64,000 nucleotides of DNA from Marchantia polymorpha subsp. ruderalis (GCA_037833965.1 AP031352.1:29018501-29082500); one strand, 5' to 3'; counted from the first letter of the stretch, positions 10,651 to 21,951 are shown. Translations and numbers: made by a program. Notes: a model not told the origin generated them from the sequence alone.

Positions 10651-11462
10651 GATACTCAGCTCTTCGCCTGCGCACAGGCGGAGAAGTTTTGTCCTATGCG
10701 CGGACGAAGGAAGTTCGCCTGCGCACAGGCGAAATAGGGTTTTGAGGTAGGCGCGAAGTTCGCCTACGCACAGGCGTGCGCCTGTGCACAGACGCTTTGG
10801 CGTTGGCGGGAAATCCGCCTTGGGCCCTAGAAATGCGCCTTGTGAGGTAGAAACTGTACGGCGCCTTCTGCGCCAGCGCAACGCCGCGGACGAGCAAGGA
10901 GCCGCCAGAATAGTAAAATCCGTACGGACCGTACGGACTATACGGACGGGACGGATGGATGCGCTCTTGGACGGACGGAGTTGCGGCGGCGAGAGCGCCG
11001 ACGGAGAGGCAAGGAACGGACAGTCTGGACGGAGTCGGTTGACCGCGGTCAACGCCTTCCGCGCCAGCGCATCGACGCGGACGGACTTCGCCTGCGCACA
11101 GGCGAGCGCCTGTGCACAGGAGGGTGAAGTTCCGCGCCGGCGGAGAATCCGCCGAGGAGTCCGCCTGCGCGCAGGGGGATATGAACTTTTGTCCGACATG
11201 CGGACACACGCGCCGAGGCAGAGGAGGATTGGCTGAGGAGCGGTACGAACGAGTGTACCGCGCAAGGCGGAAAATCCGCCTTCGGCGCTACGCACCCAGG
11301 TCCGCGGCGTAGTACGCTCGCGGAGTTCAAATTCGCCAATTCGAGCGTGAGAGATTAATCGGCGACGGCGGAGCGTGAAGCCGCGCGTGAGAGCGGAGAC
11401 CGTTTCAGCGTAGAGTTGGCGCGGCCATCAATTGAGTCGTCCTTCACGAGCAAGAGCCGACC

Positions 11463-14400
11463 ATGACCTTTGACCGGGAGGCGGAGAGCGTCCCATTCTT
11501 GAATTCGCGATTCCATTCTCTAGTGTGAGCTACGCGCGTCCATCTGCTGGCTGCTAAGCATTCTCGACATCGCCGCGCAGAGGATTTCCTGGTGATTGAG
11601 GGAGAAGTGAGTGCGCGTGATTTGGAATTGAGGGCGATTAGAGTTTGCCGAGGAAGAAAGGAGCTCGAGCGGAGCGGAAGTAGAATGAGCGAGCGGGCGA
11701 ACTCCAAGAACGCAATGACGAGACTGGGCCGATTGCGGATGCTGCCGCTCCCACTAACACAGAACGGGCTGCGCGCTTTCGAGGAGCGCCTGATAGCAAG
11801 AAAGCTCGATTTCTTGCTATGGGGATGGAACTACATCCGTGGGGATTTGGTGCGCGAGTGGCTAGAGCCACAGGGTCCACCTTCGCGCGGATTGCGTCCG
11901 CATGTTGATCGGTGGACAGTCCAAGATTGGGCGCAGGCATTGGGGAGATGTGCCGGCATGCCAGGGCACCTCCTCTTCGATAGTGAGAGCGTCAAGGTGA
12001 CCAAGCAGGAAGAGGCGCAATTTGTGGAGCTGTTCAAGAAGGGGAAGTCTACCAAGAATGGGTACAAGACCCGCGATTACAAGGATCGATTCCGCCGGAC
12101 TTTGTCCGCGGCGCTGCTGCAATTACTACAGCCACACCGCGCCTGTTACATCACATTGTGGCAGGTCTCTTTTGTGGAGTGCATCATCGAGGGAACTCCA
12201 ATTCACTGGACGAGCATCCTGCACCGGGTGATGCGACAGCACGCTTTTGAGGAGAAGGGGGGAACTCTAAATCATCTCTCTCCTTTCCTCTTCAATTTTT
12301 ATCGACAGCGAAATTGTTTGACAGCGGCGGAGCTTGCGCGTTTTCCGCCGTTGTCCGTCGACCATCCCGGGAGATATGTGCGGGAGAATGAGGTCGACAC
12401 TGATGCAGAGGAGTCACCGACTTCTACTCCGTCAAGGCGGAGGGACGAAGGGAGGAATACTCCTGCAGCACGAGCGCCGCGGAAGCGGCGATGGAGAGAG
12501 GAGTCCGAAGAAGAGCAGCATCAAGAACCCTCTGCTCCCATTCGACCGCAGCCGTTGTACGAGTCATACAGCCGGCCGAAGCAGAAAGCGCGCAGGCTTG
12601 TGTTACAAGCCAACAGCGCGAACACGGCGACCATTGCGACGGAGAAAGTAAGTGCGTCGCCAGAGAAGAACGAGGGAGCGCGGACGTCCGCAGGAGCAAC
12701 GGACCGCGCTGCACCCTCGACGGACGAGAGGCCGCCTACGGGCCAAGGGCCTCCGGAGTTACCACGTGCGTTGCGGACAGGTGTTCCGCCTGCGCACAGA
12801 CGAGCCTCCGCGGACGGACGAGCCTCCGCGGACAGACGACCACAAGCGGACGTGGACCTACGCCTACGCGTGGGAAGAAGCAGTCCGCCTGTGCACAGGT
12901 CACCTCCACACGTGCCGCCTGTGCACAGGCAGGAATCACCCCCGTTCCAACGTAGGAAGGGGAAGGAGCCGGCGGAAGATCCGCCTACGAGACACCGGCC
13001 TTCGGGGCCAAACCCTCCGGCGCACAACGCGCCGCGATTTGCGCCTTCAACGTCAGGGCCTTCGGGCCGAGGAGATGCGAGCAGGGAGCGTGCGGAGGCC
13101 GCACCATTGGCGGGTAATCCGCCGGTAGATGCGCCTTCGGCGGTAGGGCCTCAGGGCCAAGGGACATCGGGCGAGCGGCCCCCGGCCATGTCGCCTTTGG
13201 CGATGGACGTCCGCGGCGCTGCGCATGCGGCGGACAAGGCGCCGGCATTTGTGCCTGCGCACAGGCCAGGCACAGCCCCCGCGGACCGAGCAAGGGAGCA
13301 GACACCCTCCGCTCTATCGCCTTCTGCGGCGGACGTCGGCGGCAGAGAGGACGCGATTGAAGACCGACAAGCGGGCGACGGGGATGTAGCACGGGCACAT
13401 TCGCCCACCGCCTTAGACATTTTGGCAAAGAGCAGCGAGGCTGCAGCGGTGCCTTCGCAGGCAGCACACGTCGACGACGTGCAGCCCCACTCAGGTCAGT
13501 CGCCGACGCAATCAATGGCGACTGAAATTCTCCACTCGGATGATGACGACGGATGCTCCACCGAAGAAATGTCGGGAGCGGGGGATACCGAGAAGGAGGA
13601 GGAGGAAATTGTTGGAGCGCCGGCGGCGGCGCTCTCTAAGCAGGTGATTCCGTTGCTGAGGTACTTGGATCGCAAAATCGATAAATACGCCGATCCACTT
13701 CAGCAGGGATCTTACATCAAATTAGTGCGCAGGCGGACTCGCACTAAAGTCCACACCAGCAAGCTACTAGCTAGGGTGGACCAGGAGTTGAGGGAATTGA
13801 AGGAGAGGCATGCTTGTTTATGGGGGCAGTACAACCTTGAGAGGAAAGCGCACGCCCTCGATAGGATGCGGAAGGATAGAGTGGAAGAGCTCACCAGGGA
13901 TGTGTTGCAAACCACGCAGGAATTGATGTCTGAGAAAACTCAGAATCAGATTCTGTCAGAAGAGCTCGTGCGACAGACGCGGTTGTTGGCGGAGTGTCAG
14001 CTCGCACGGCAGGCGGATGAGGATTTAATCCGCAGGCTACAGTCAGAGTGTGGCGAATTGAGAGCGCAGCGTGCTAAGGCCGAATCGCAATTAGTGGTAA
14101 TTGAAGAGGATCGCAGGCGAGAGGCAGATCGCACGAAGGAGGAGACGGCGAGGCGTGTCGCCCACTGTCTCAAGGGCTACGCCCACTGGGAAGTGGCGGC
14201 GCAGGAGAAATTCACACTACGTGAGTTTGAACTTCGCGCAGCCGGGTTGTTGACAGACGACAGCAGGAGTCGGCGGAAGGTAGCGAAGAAGCTCGATGCT
14301 TTTCTGTCGAAGGCACGAGATACCATGTCCACCCTCGAAGTGGAGGTGTCCGCGGCGTTGCAGCGGTTGGGACTGCGCAGTCGAACGGAAGACTGGCAGG

Positions 14401-14492
14401 GTAGGGAGTTAGTGCGCGGCAATCCGTCGCGCAGGAGACGTAGCACAGGTTCCGTGGAGTGTAGTGTAGCGTGGTTCCGTGCAGGCGTATAG
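11463..14492 (+). pseudogene. Element ORF, copy C3, nearly intact
   Basis: The expected ATG is at 11463, but codon 22 is TGA (11526-11528) where C1 and E have CGA, a CpG-to-TpG type change. The rest is open to 14492; the first in-frame AUG after the stop is at 11685. Domain order is as in copy E. The disordered middle has more Ala/Pro-rich palindromic repeats, and the coiled coil carries the segment variant shared with C1 (QYNLERKAHALDRMRKDR) instead of the A/E variant. A truncated protein of about 935 aa would still keep the conserved domain. Confidence 0.7.
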
Positions 14493-14540
14493 CGTAGTGC
14501 AGTGTAGTGCTAGTTAGGATTTAGAATGTATAAAATAGTT

Positions 14541-14557
14541 CAAGGCGTTTTGCCTTG
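14541..14557 (+). other. Covarying hairpin, copy C3
   Basis: CAAGGC / GCCTTG stem with loop GTTTT, 48 nt after the ORF stop and just past TATAAAATAG at 14529. Confidence 0.65.
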
Positions 14558-15503
14558 GGTTCTTTCCCAATTTCAGAAGTGCAGATCAGGAACTCATTTT
14601 CTCTGCGTGTTTGTGTCCTTAGTTCTGTCACCACGCAAGGGGAGTTACAACTTGGCGTTCCGCATTTTGTAGCTGGAGGTCTCCGGCCGAATGTTCAGAG
14701 CTAGTACATTGGTTAGAGACTTGAGTAGTTCGGATCTACACCTGCGGGTGATTGCCGATGCTAAGAGCCAGTGACTAGTTAGATACTTGAATAGTTTCGC
14801 CCCTACACCTTCGAGTGTTTGTTCCTGATTGTACTCCTTCGGGATTTTTCCCCTGAATGCCAAAGTGAAGTTTTGCTACTTCGTGTAAACCTTGGTTGTA
14901 AATTCAGGTTACGCTGCAGCAGGTGCCTTCAGGGTAACCCCTGTAGTATTTCTGGGAATGACAAGTGCCTGAGAATTCAAACTCTTCAATAGACTGTTGT
15001 TGTGTTACTGGAATGGTTCACAGTAAGTCCTTCAGTGCGGACCTGTGTTCTCTGCGTGTTTTGTGAGTTGAGAGTGTTGTTCACCGCGTATGAGTGACTT
15101 CGATCCGAAGTAGGCAGTCCAACCCGGGTTTCCTACACTAGCAGCAAGCTAGTGGAAGTGTTGTAAAAGCCGGAGTTGGGAGTCACTACCCGCAGCTTCG
15201 CTGAGTGACTCTTGAGAGACCTTCCCCCCTGAAATCTTGAGTAGAGATGCTAACGGATCTCTGGGTTGTGTTTCTGTAGTTTCAGGTGTGTGTGTGTGTG
15301 TGTGTGTTACGCTGCACTGTGCGACCTCCGAGTGCGCTCCGAGTGGACACTTCAGTATTTCTGGGAGTGACAGTCGCCTGAGAATTCAAACTCCTCAATA
15401 GTCTATTAAACGTGACACTTTGTACCCTGTGTGTTCCTCTGTCCCTGTGGGTTCGACCTTTCTACCACTATATTGCAGTTTTAGCCTTTAGTGGATTATT
15501 ACA

Positions 15504-15714
15504 TGCTTCTCTCTGCGCGTCGAGAGCTCGGTCGATATCGCTGAGATTGCTCTCTGCACTTCTTGCGCACTCCCGCAATCTCCCCGTGCAAGTTCTTCGC
15601 GAGCTACTGGGATTGCACACTCTCCTCACACTCAGCGATCACTCCGCAAGTCCTCCGCGAATTCTCCACAAGACTCTCGCAAGATTCTACTTCTACGCAC
15701 TCAATTGCTGCGCG
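15504..15714 (-). mobile_element. Copy G, internal piece between C3 and F
   Basis: This 211-bp piece reads, on the minus strand, like the diverged beginning of the element ORF region (an AATTGAGTGCG stretch similar to copies B and D). It links the 5' part of copy G (18245-19365) to its ORF fragment (9645-10250). The last five bases, GCGCG, are repeated after F at 18245-18249. Confidence 0.55.
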
Positions 15715-16597
15715 TGTAACAACCCACCAAAGGCTAAAACTGCAGTATAGCAGCAAAAAGGTCGAACCCACAGGGACAGAGGCAACACATAGAGTACTAA
15801 ATGTCACGTTTTAACAGACTATTGAAGAGTTTGAATTCTCAGGCGACTGTCACTCCCAGAAATACTGTAAGTGCTCAACTCGGAAGTCACTCGGAGGACG
15901 CACAGTGCAGCGTAGTTCACCCCAACACGCACCTGAAACTGGAAAAACACAACTAAGAGATCGATTAGGACCTTCACTCAAGGTTCAGGGGGAAAGTTTT
16001 TCAAGAGTACATTTAGAGGATCTGCAGGTAGTGTTCCCCAACTCCGGATTGTTAACTTTGACTGCTAGTGCAGAGCACCCGGGTTGGACTTCCTACTTTG
16101 GAAGCTGTAACTTCGTCAAACTGAAGTCACTCTCATGTGGTGAACAACACAGTCAACACACAAAACGCGCAGAGAATACAGGAACCAAATTGAGAAAAGA
16201 TCCAGTGTCACACCATAATAGTCTATTGACGAGTTTGAATTCTCAAGCACTAATCATTCCCAGAAATACTGCGGAGGCTACCCCTTAAGGTGCCTCACGC
16301 AGCGTACAACCTGAATCGTTAACCAAGGTTTACTCGAAGTAACAAAACTTCACTTTGACATTCAAGGGGAAAAATCCTGAAGGAGTACAAACATGAACAA
16401 TCATCCGAAGGTGTAAGTCCGAACTGCTCAAGTATCTAACCAGTCCACTATCTCTGAACATTTGGTCGAAGGCCTTCAGCTACAAAATGCGGTAACTTCG
16501 TCAAGCTGTAGCTCCTCTTGCGCGGTGACAGAACTAAAGACACAAACACGCAGAGAAAATGAGTTCATGAACTGCACTTCCGAAACTGCAAAATCCC

Positions 16598-16614
16598 CAA
16601 GGCAAGACGCCTTG
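16598..16614 (-). other. Covarying hairpin, copy F
   Basis: Inverted copy of the CAAGGC / GCCTTG hairpin with loop GTCTT, kept although F has lost the ORF. Its retention in a non-coding derivative argues for a role in cis. Confidence 0.6.
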
Positions 16615-16796
16615 AACTACTTTATACCTCTCTTTACTAAGGCCTAACTAACTAACACTCTACTTCATCGGCTATGGTGCGCGCCGCGAACAGATCCCAC
16701 ACCACAAGAGTCGGCTGCTGCTTGTCCCTCTAACTTACGACCTAAATCTAACTCTACCCCTTAATCTGAGTCTAACTCTACTTCACAGAGCCGCCA

Positions 16797-17276
16797 GCGT
16801 CTTTAACAGCTTTACATCCAAGATCTGGGGCTAAAAATTCGTAGGCATGCGCGGCGGGCTAAGACTAACGGCCCCATCAAATTTCAGCTCCATCCGACTG
16901 TCCATCGCAAAGATATGGACCCCGCAAGATCTCTGAACCCTAAACCTACTACACTAAGCCTCTAGCGTCTTTAACAGCTTTAGATCCAAGATCTGCGGCT
17001 ACAAATTCGCAGGCATGAGCGACGGACTGAGACTAACGGCCCCACCAAATTTCAGCTCTATCCAACTGTCCATCGCAAAGATATGGGCCCCGCAAGATCT
17101 CTGAATCCTAAACCTACTACATTGAGTCTCCAGCGTCTTTTGATCCAAGATCTGAGGCTGAAAATTCGCACGCATGCGCGGCCGGCTAAGACCAATGGCC
17201 CTATCAAATTTCAGCTTCATCCGACCGTCCAGAGCGGAAATATGGGCCCCGCAAGATCTCTTATCCGAGGCCTAAA
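16797..17276. repeat. Tandem repeat, ~160-168 bp unit, about three units
   Basis: Units share ATCCAAGATCTG at 16815, 16983 and 17143, then AATTCG.AGGCATG, GGCCC.ATCAAATTTCAGCT, ATCCGACTGTCC and GCAAGATCTCTGAA.CCTAAACC. The third unit lacks about 8 bp near AACAGCTTTA. The array lies inside derivative F where the ORF should be and has no similarity to the coding part of other copies. Confidence 0.8.
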
Positions 17277-17508
17277 TTCCTTCTCCAAAATCCGAGGTCC
17301 AGGGTACTCACAGGTCGCTTGAATGCCGTTCCCGCGATTATGGGTAATAGCCTGCTTCCCACGTGCGACTTCACACCCCGCCGTTCTGCTTCCCACACTT
17401 GACATTATCCCGCCAATTTTTGCCGTCGGGAATCTTCTTCCGCGTATCGCCGAAGGCGTCTACCGCCGAAGGCACCTTTCCGCGTCTTCGCCTATCCATA
17501 TCAATCAC

Positions 17509-18006
17509 TTTCGACACTCATAACTCAGTGATACCTTATCCGTTCCAAGCATTTTTGGGATCGTTAGAACAAGCGTGTCAAGGTCTTTCCAACAAGGTGC
17601 TAACCAAGTCAAGACGTTACGAATTGAAAACGTTATGAGGGATTCGCTCTTCCGCCAAAGGCACTCTACCGCCGAAGTCAATCTTGCGCCAAAGGCACTC
17701 TTCCATCGAAGTGACTTTCGACACTCATAACTCAGTGATACGTTATCCGTTCCAAGCTTTCTTGATTTCATTAGAAAAAGCGTGTTGAGCTCTTTTGTAC
17801 AAAACCCTAATCAAGTCAAGGAGTTGCGAATTGAAAAAGTTATAAGGGATTTACTCTTCTGCCGAAGGCACTCTTCCGCGTTCACTTTCGACACTCATAA
17901 ATTACTGATCCCTTATCTGTTTCAAGAGTTCTTGGGCTTGTTAGAACGAGCTTTTTCTAACAAGACCCTAAGTAAGTCAAAGCGTTACAAATTGAGAAAG
18001 TTATGA
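17509..18006 (-). repeat. Triplicated leader module in F
   Basis: Three copies of the leader block begin with ACTTTCGACACTCATAA at about 17507, 17726 and 17884. Each is followed by the CGTTAGAACGAGC / TCTAACAAG motif that occurs once in the leaders of C1, C3, D and E. Short GCCGAAGGCA-type spacers separate the units. Confidence 0.7.
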
Positions 18007-18244
18007 GGGATCTACCGCCGAAGGTGCTTGAAGCGGGTCCCGCAGCATGAACCGGCCTTTCCGTCCCAGGCGCCCAACTGTGGCCTCAGCCCAAAACCCC
18101 TAGACTGCCCTGGATTCCCCTAGATCCCGAGATTCCTTTTTTACTTTGTTTTCGCGTACCGATTATTATTTACAGCTACTACCGCGGTACTTACTATTCA
18201 AACATGTTTTAATTCCGAAAAAAAACAAAAAGTGGGTTATTAGA

Positions 18245-19365
18245 GCGCGCTCCTTCCACTCCTCACTCTTAGAATTCTCTTCGCAAGCTTGCTGCGAATT
18301 ACACCGCTGCGCGTCGGGAGCTCAAGTGAACGCGAAATTGAAAATGGGAGAATAAGGTAGCGGCGTGGTCTTCCATTCCTTCGGCGATCAAGATCGTCCA
18401 ACGTTCGACACTTGGACTGGCCGAAGCTCGCTTGAATGCGGTGTAGGCGCGGAGGCGTAATGGCCCAATTCGCACGCTCAAATTCACGCTCCTCCGTTGC
18501 GCGGACTCCCATGCGTGTATGTTCAATCTTGATTCCGCCGATTTCCGCCGAAGTTGTTCTCCGCTCGCGTATCGCCGAAGGCGTCTACCGCTGAAGGCGC
18601 TTGCGGCGAAGACACGTTTTCCGCCGACTTCTTTGTCCTTTCTGCTTCCGCCGAAGGCGCTCCGCCGTAGGCGTTGCGGCGAAGCTTCTCGCTCCATATG
18701 GTTTCTCTTTCACGTTCTGCGCATCGCCGAAGGCGTTCTGCCGAAAGCGTTTTCCTTCCGCCGAAGGCATACGGCCGAAGGCGCACGACCGAAGTCATTG
18801 CATCTCGCCTTTGTCTGTGTCGTTTCTTCTCGCGCTGAAGGCGCTCTCACCGTAGGTGTTTCCTTCTATCGAGGGCGCATGTTTCCACCGAAGGCGAAGC
18901 TCTGACCTTGCGCCGAAGGCAAAACCTAACATCGAAAGTGCTTGCGCCGAAGGCGCTTGGGCGAAGGAGTTTACCGCCGAAGGCGTAGTCTAGCGACGAA
19001 GTCGCTTTCCCTTGACGAAGGCGCATCCGTCCCAGTACTCGTACGTCTTCAGCAAAAGCTCTTCTGCAGGGGTCTGAGCCGAAGGCGCTTGCTCCTGCTT
19101 ACGCCGAAGGCGGTTCAGCCGAAGACCCCTCAACAAGAAAGCTTTTGCCAAAGGCGTCGGAGACGCTCCCCTTAGTAGGAACCGTCCGTTCTGTCCAAGG
19201 TGCATGTCCTCGACATTGCGCCCAACTCCGTGATTCTCCGTGATCCGTGATATTCTATTTTTTACTCTATTTTTGTGTACCGATTACTATTTACAGTTGC
19301 TGCTGCGGTACTTGTTCTCCAAAAATGTTTAAATTCCGCACAAAAACAAAAAGTGGGTTATCACA
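18245..19365 (-). mobile_element. Copy G, 5' end and leader (inverted)
   Basis: The minus-strand 5' terminus TGTGATAACCCACTTTTTG ends at 19365. Beyond it the sequence is unrelated single-copy DNA, so this is the edge of the nested block. The leader is interrupted by F at 18245. It is saturated with GCCGAAGGC motifs. Confidence 0.75.
18537..19175. repeat. Dense field of CGCCGAAGGCG palindromic micro-repeats
   Basis: More than a dozen variants of CGCCGAAGGCG (4-bp arms around GAA) lie at irregular spacing in the inverted leader of copy G. They are separated by unrelated 10-50 bp stretches, unlike a tandem or CRISPR array. The same motif on the other strand (CGCCTTCGGCG) is frequent in the leaders and ORFs of all other copies. 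Confidence 0.75.
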
Positions 19366-19621
19366 ATCACGACACTGTACTCTTTTCTTTTTGAACAAAC
19401 TGTGGCTGTTGAATATTTGAGCTTAGAAGCTTGGTTCTTCCTTCGACTTATTGACCTCAGGACCACTCCGGCGACTTCAAGAGGTTTTGCAGGTCCAGTC
19501 TCCAAGGAAAGAGGAATTAACTAATTTCGGTCAAGGGTGAGTATTGTGGAGGTGCTGGGTCCGGGAAAAGCACAAATCAATCGGAATCGCACACAAACAC
19601 GAGTAGGACATGGATGGATGA
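19366..19621. other. Single-copy DNA after the nested block
   Basis: Base composition drops abruptly to ordinary intergenic values at the TIR of copy G. I see no gene or repeat here. Confidence 0.5.
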
Positions 19622-20230
19622 TTAAGAATGATATTTAAATGGTTTGAAAGACGTAACTTCGCCAAACCGCGCTCCACCAGCAACTCTAAAGCATAACTGT
19701 ACGACCATGTTGATGTGGGGTCCTCTGGAATGCAGCGTACGGCTCTCAGAATAATAGAATTCACCATGTGGATGTAAGTACAGCGCTACGACGCTGATGA
19801 TAGAATTTAATCTATCTATTAGTTCAATAGAATTTAATCTCGACATGTGTCTCGTTGTCACGTCGAGAAAGCGGTTCCCATACAGCACTGTGGACATTCC
19901 AGAGACTCTATTCAGCGTACACATAACCGCTCCACCTTGAATCACATGGGTCTTCGAGATGCTCTGCAAGGAAAAGGACTCCAGATACGAGCGATAGTCC
20001 AGCACTCGAATTTACTTCATGCAGACGTATTCATAGTTGTGGTGACTGAATTGGAAATATGGTTGAAAGTGAGCCACGTGAACAAATCGTACGACCTCGG
20101 GGTTATCAATGGCGAATTGTCCATTAACCGCATTTTCCACGTCCGGTGTCAGCTCGTTCTCAGGACTATCCCTATAGTAGCGTAGCCAAATAGTCCATAC
20201 TATGAATAATACTTCACGCTCGACAGATAC
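19622..20230 (-). pseudogene. Unrecognised protein-coding remnant with one stop
   Basis: On the minus strand a single frame is open for about 200 codons from 20230 to a TAA at 19622, except for one TAA at 20012-20014 between the segments ending YEYVCMK and beginning IRVLDYRSYL. The amino-acid composition is balanced and protein-like, with motifs such as RYYRDSPENE and NPEVVRFVHVAHFQPY. I do not recognise the family. A CAA-to-TAA change would explain the stop. Upstream minus-strand fragments (20723-20959, 21156-21344, 21467-21664) may be other exons of the same broken gene. Confidence 0.35.
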
Positions 20231-20722
20231 TCAGTTTTATTCACGTATTATTATTTACTTCTAACTGCTCCCGCAGCTATGATGCCATAATAATGTAGAT
20301 TAGAGGCTTCACCTGACAAACTCACGCACCAGGGAATGGTCGAAAAGCAGCTCATTCCCCGCAAATGGCCCTGCCAGTGTGCCAGTGGGAGATTCCCGGA
20401 GGGCTTCTGACGCCACCGATGAGTGAGTGGCGTGCGAGAGGGTCGATGACCATCAGGTCTGCTCGGCGTTTTTTCGCGTAGAGTTGAAAGATCGATCCTC
20501 CATCAACTCGCGGGGACTGGAAATAGAAGAAATTTGAGGTGAAGTTCAATTTCTCATTTTTCTTAATTCCTCACTAGTAATTCGATAATCCACGCCGAGA
20601 TTTTTATGCTAATGAAGTGTTCGATCGGATGTTATGCATCATAGTATCGGAGACTTCTAATTGAAGAGTGGCTTTTCACAACAAGAATAAACATCAAGAC
20701 TGAACAGAGTTCAATTTTGACG

Positions 20723-21664
20723 TTAATTCTTGTTCCGTGGACACTTTCTCACTAGTACATCGAGTCTCCAAAACGAGCTGTTGATGCTTATCAGGTATGT
20801 GATCGGATGCTGTGCATCACCTACAGTGATCCCATCAATCATGAACCAACTCGGATTTTTGTCTTCGGTCCAGTTCAACAAGTCGATACATCTTCGGTGC
20901 AGCAATCCAGGCCTGGATTTAGTCCTGTGACTCTCGAATCTAGGAACTTCTCTGCACAACCGACCAGCTGCCGATGAACGGGTCGATGTCGATCAACTTC
21001 CTGGATGGTTCGAAAAGTGCCAGAGGGTAGCATAGTTGCAAGACATCTCGACCCCGAGGACGATCGTGACTGCGCATGGGGTCGTAATATCTGGCCTCCG
21101 AAAGAGAAGAGTAGTTTCTAGATGATGAGGCGATGTTTGTTTCTAGTTTCTAGTTTCACGATGTTGATCTTGAATTCCAACGAGGACCGGACGGGAGGGC
21201 GTTTCCGAATGCACTGTCGATGAGACCCGCATCGCCAGTCTGAAGTGTCTCGGGAGTTTCACTCGAGAGGGATCGAAAGAAGGTGATGAGAGTAGCTTCG
21301 TTCAGAAGATGGCAGAAGACTTCCGAGACTGCTCTCTCGATCATCGACTTCGAATGTACTCACGAGGAGGAGGAACACATGCATCGGATCTGAACATGAG
21401 ATCGTGACAAAGAACTTGGAGATCGTCCTCATGCCCTTGCCAAATCACGACCAGAAGAAGGACAAATCATTGAACACATGCATATGTTCTGAATAAATGC
21501 TCGTCTCGTTGAGGAGAGGAGACGTGGCTCCATGCTTGGACTGATTTGTCTCCACATTGCTCGCAAATCCGACGAGCCAAACGTTCTCCCTGTCGCAGAA
21601 GAAGGCAGCGAGATTCGTAAAGCTGAGTGCTATTCTTCTGATGAATTCGATAAGAATCCAGCAT
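20723..21664 (-). other. Gene-like minus-strand segments, unassigned
   Basis: Three separate minus-strand open segments (20723-20959, 21156-21344 and 21467-21664) have protein-like composition but no shared frame and no domain I can name. Together with 19622-20230 they lie on one strand in order, as expected for exons or fragments of a decayed gene. I could not place consistent splice sites. Confidence 0.2.
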
Positions 21665-21951
21665 GCATCATGAAATGTCTAGCAGGAACTAGTCAAGTGC
21701 TGCTCATCTGAGATATCGGACGTCAGGAATTATATGCAATATAGTGCTATCCCAGTCAATGAATTACACAGACGAATCTGAAAAGGCAGCACACAAGGAT
21801 CGCGGTGCAGCTTGGAGCCTTCGTATATCTTTCTATCTATAAGTTCAAGATGAGTTTGATTCAACACTTTCCAGCACTTTCCATCTGCAATTTGGCCACT
21901 TTCATTCGCCTAGATGTCTGAATAGCACAGCACAGATAGATACACAGCATA

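Larger units (their letters stand above)
10251..15503 (+). mobile_element. Full-length TIR element copy C3 (5253 bp)
   Basis: Both termini are visible: TGTGGTACCCCACT at 10251 and AGTGGATTATTACA ending at 15503. They form 14-bp inverted repeats with a few mismatches. The flanks (…TTCTT / TGCTT…) are a possible 5-bp target duplication with one mismatch. Both flanks are minus-strand pieces of copy G, which confirms the boundaries. Layout: leader 10251-11462, ORF 11463-14492, 3' region 14493-15503. The 5' and 3' ends are not direct repeats, so this is not an LTR element. Confidence 0.85.
15715..18244 (-). mobile_element. Non-autonomous derivative F (2530 bp, inverted)
   Basis: The element runs on the minus strand. 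Its 3' terminus is TGTAACAACCCACC at 15715 and its 5' terminus is AGTGGGTTATTAGA ending at 18244. It is flanked by GCGCG on both sides, a 5-bp target-site duplication. It retains the family's 3' region (to about 16668) and a 5' leader portion (about 17320-18244), but the whole ORF is replaced by a ~160-bp tandem repeat array. It must move, if at all, with proteins supplied by other copies. Confidence 0.8.

Noticed and set aside
10251..15503. Interpretation of the family as a standard LTR retrotransposon
   Set aside because: The 5' ~1 kb and 3' ~1 kb of the full-length copy are unrelated beyond the 14-bp inverted termini, and no pol domains are present.
15412..15750. 112-aa ORF across the end of C3
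   Set aside because: It crosses the element terminus into copy G, so it is a chance fusion of noncoding 3' region and inverted leader.
18537..19175. CRISPR-like array
   Set aside because: The repeats are ~11 bp, irregularly spaced, variable and palindromic, inside a plant transposon leader; there are no uniform spacers.
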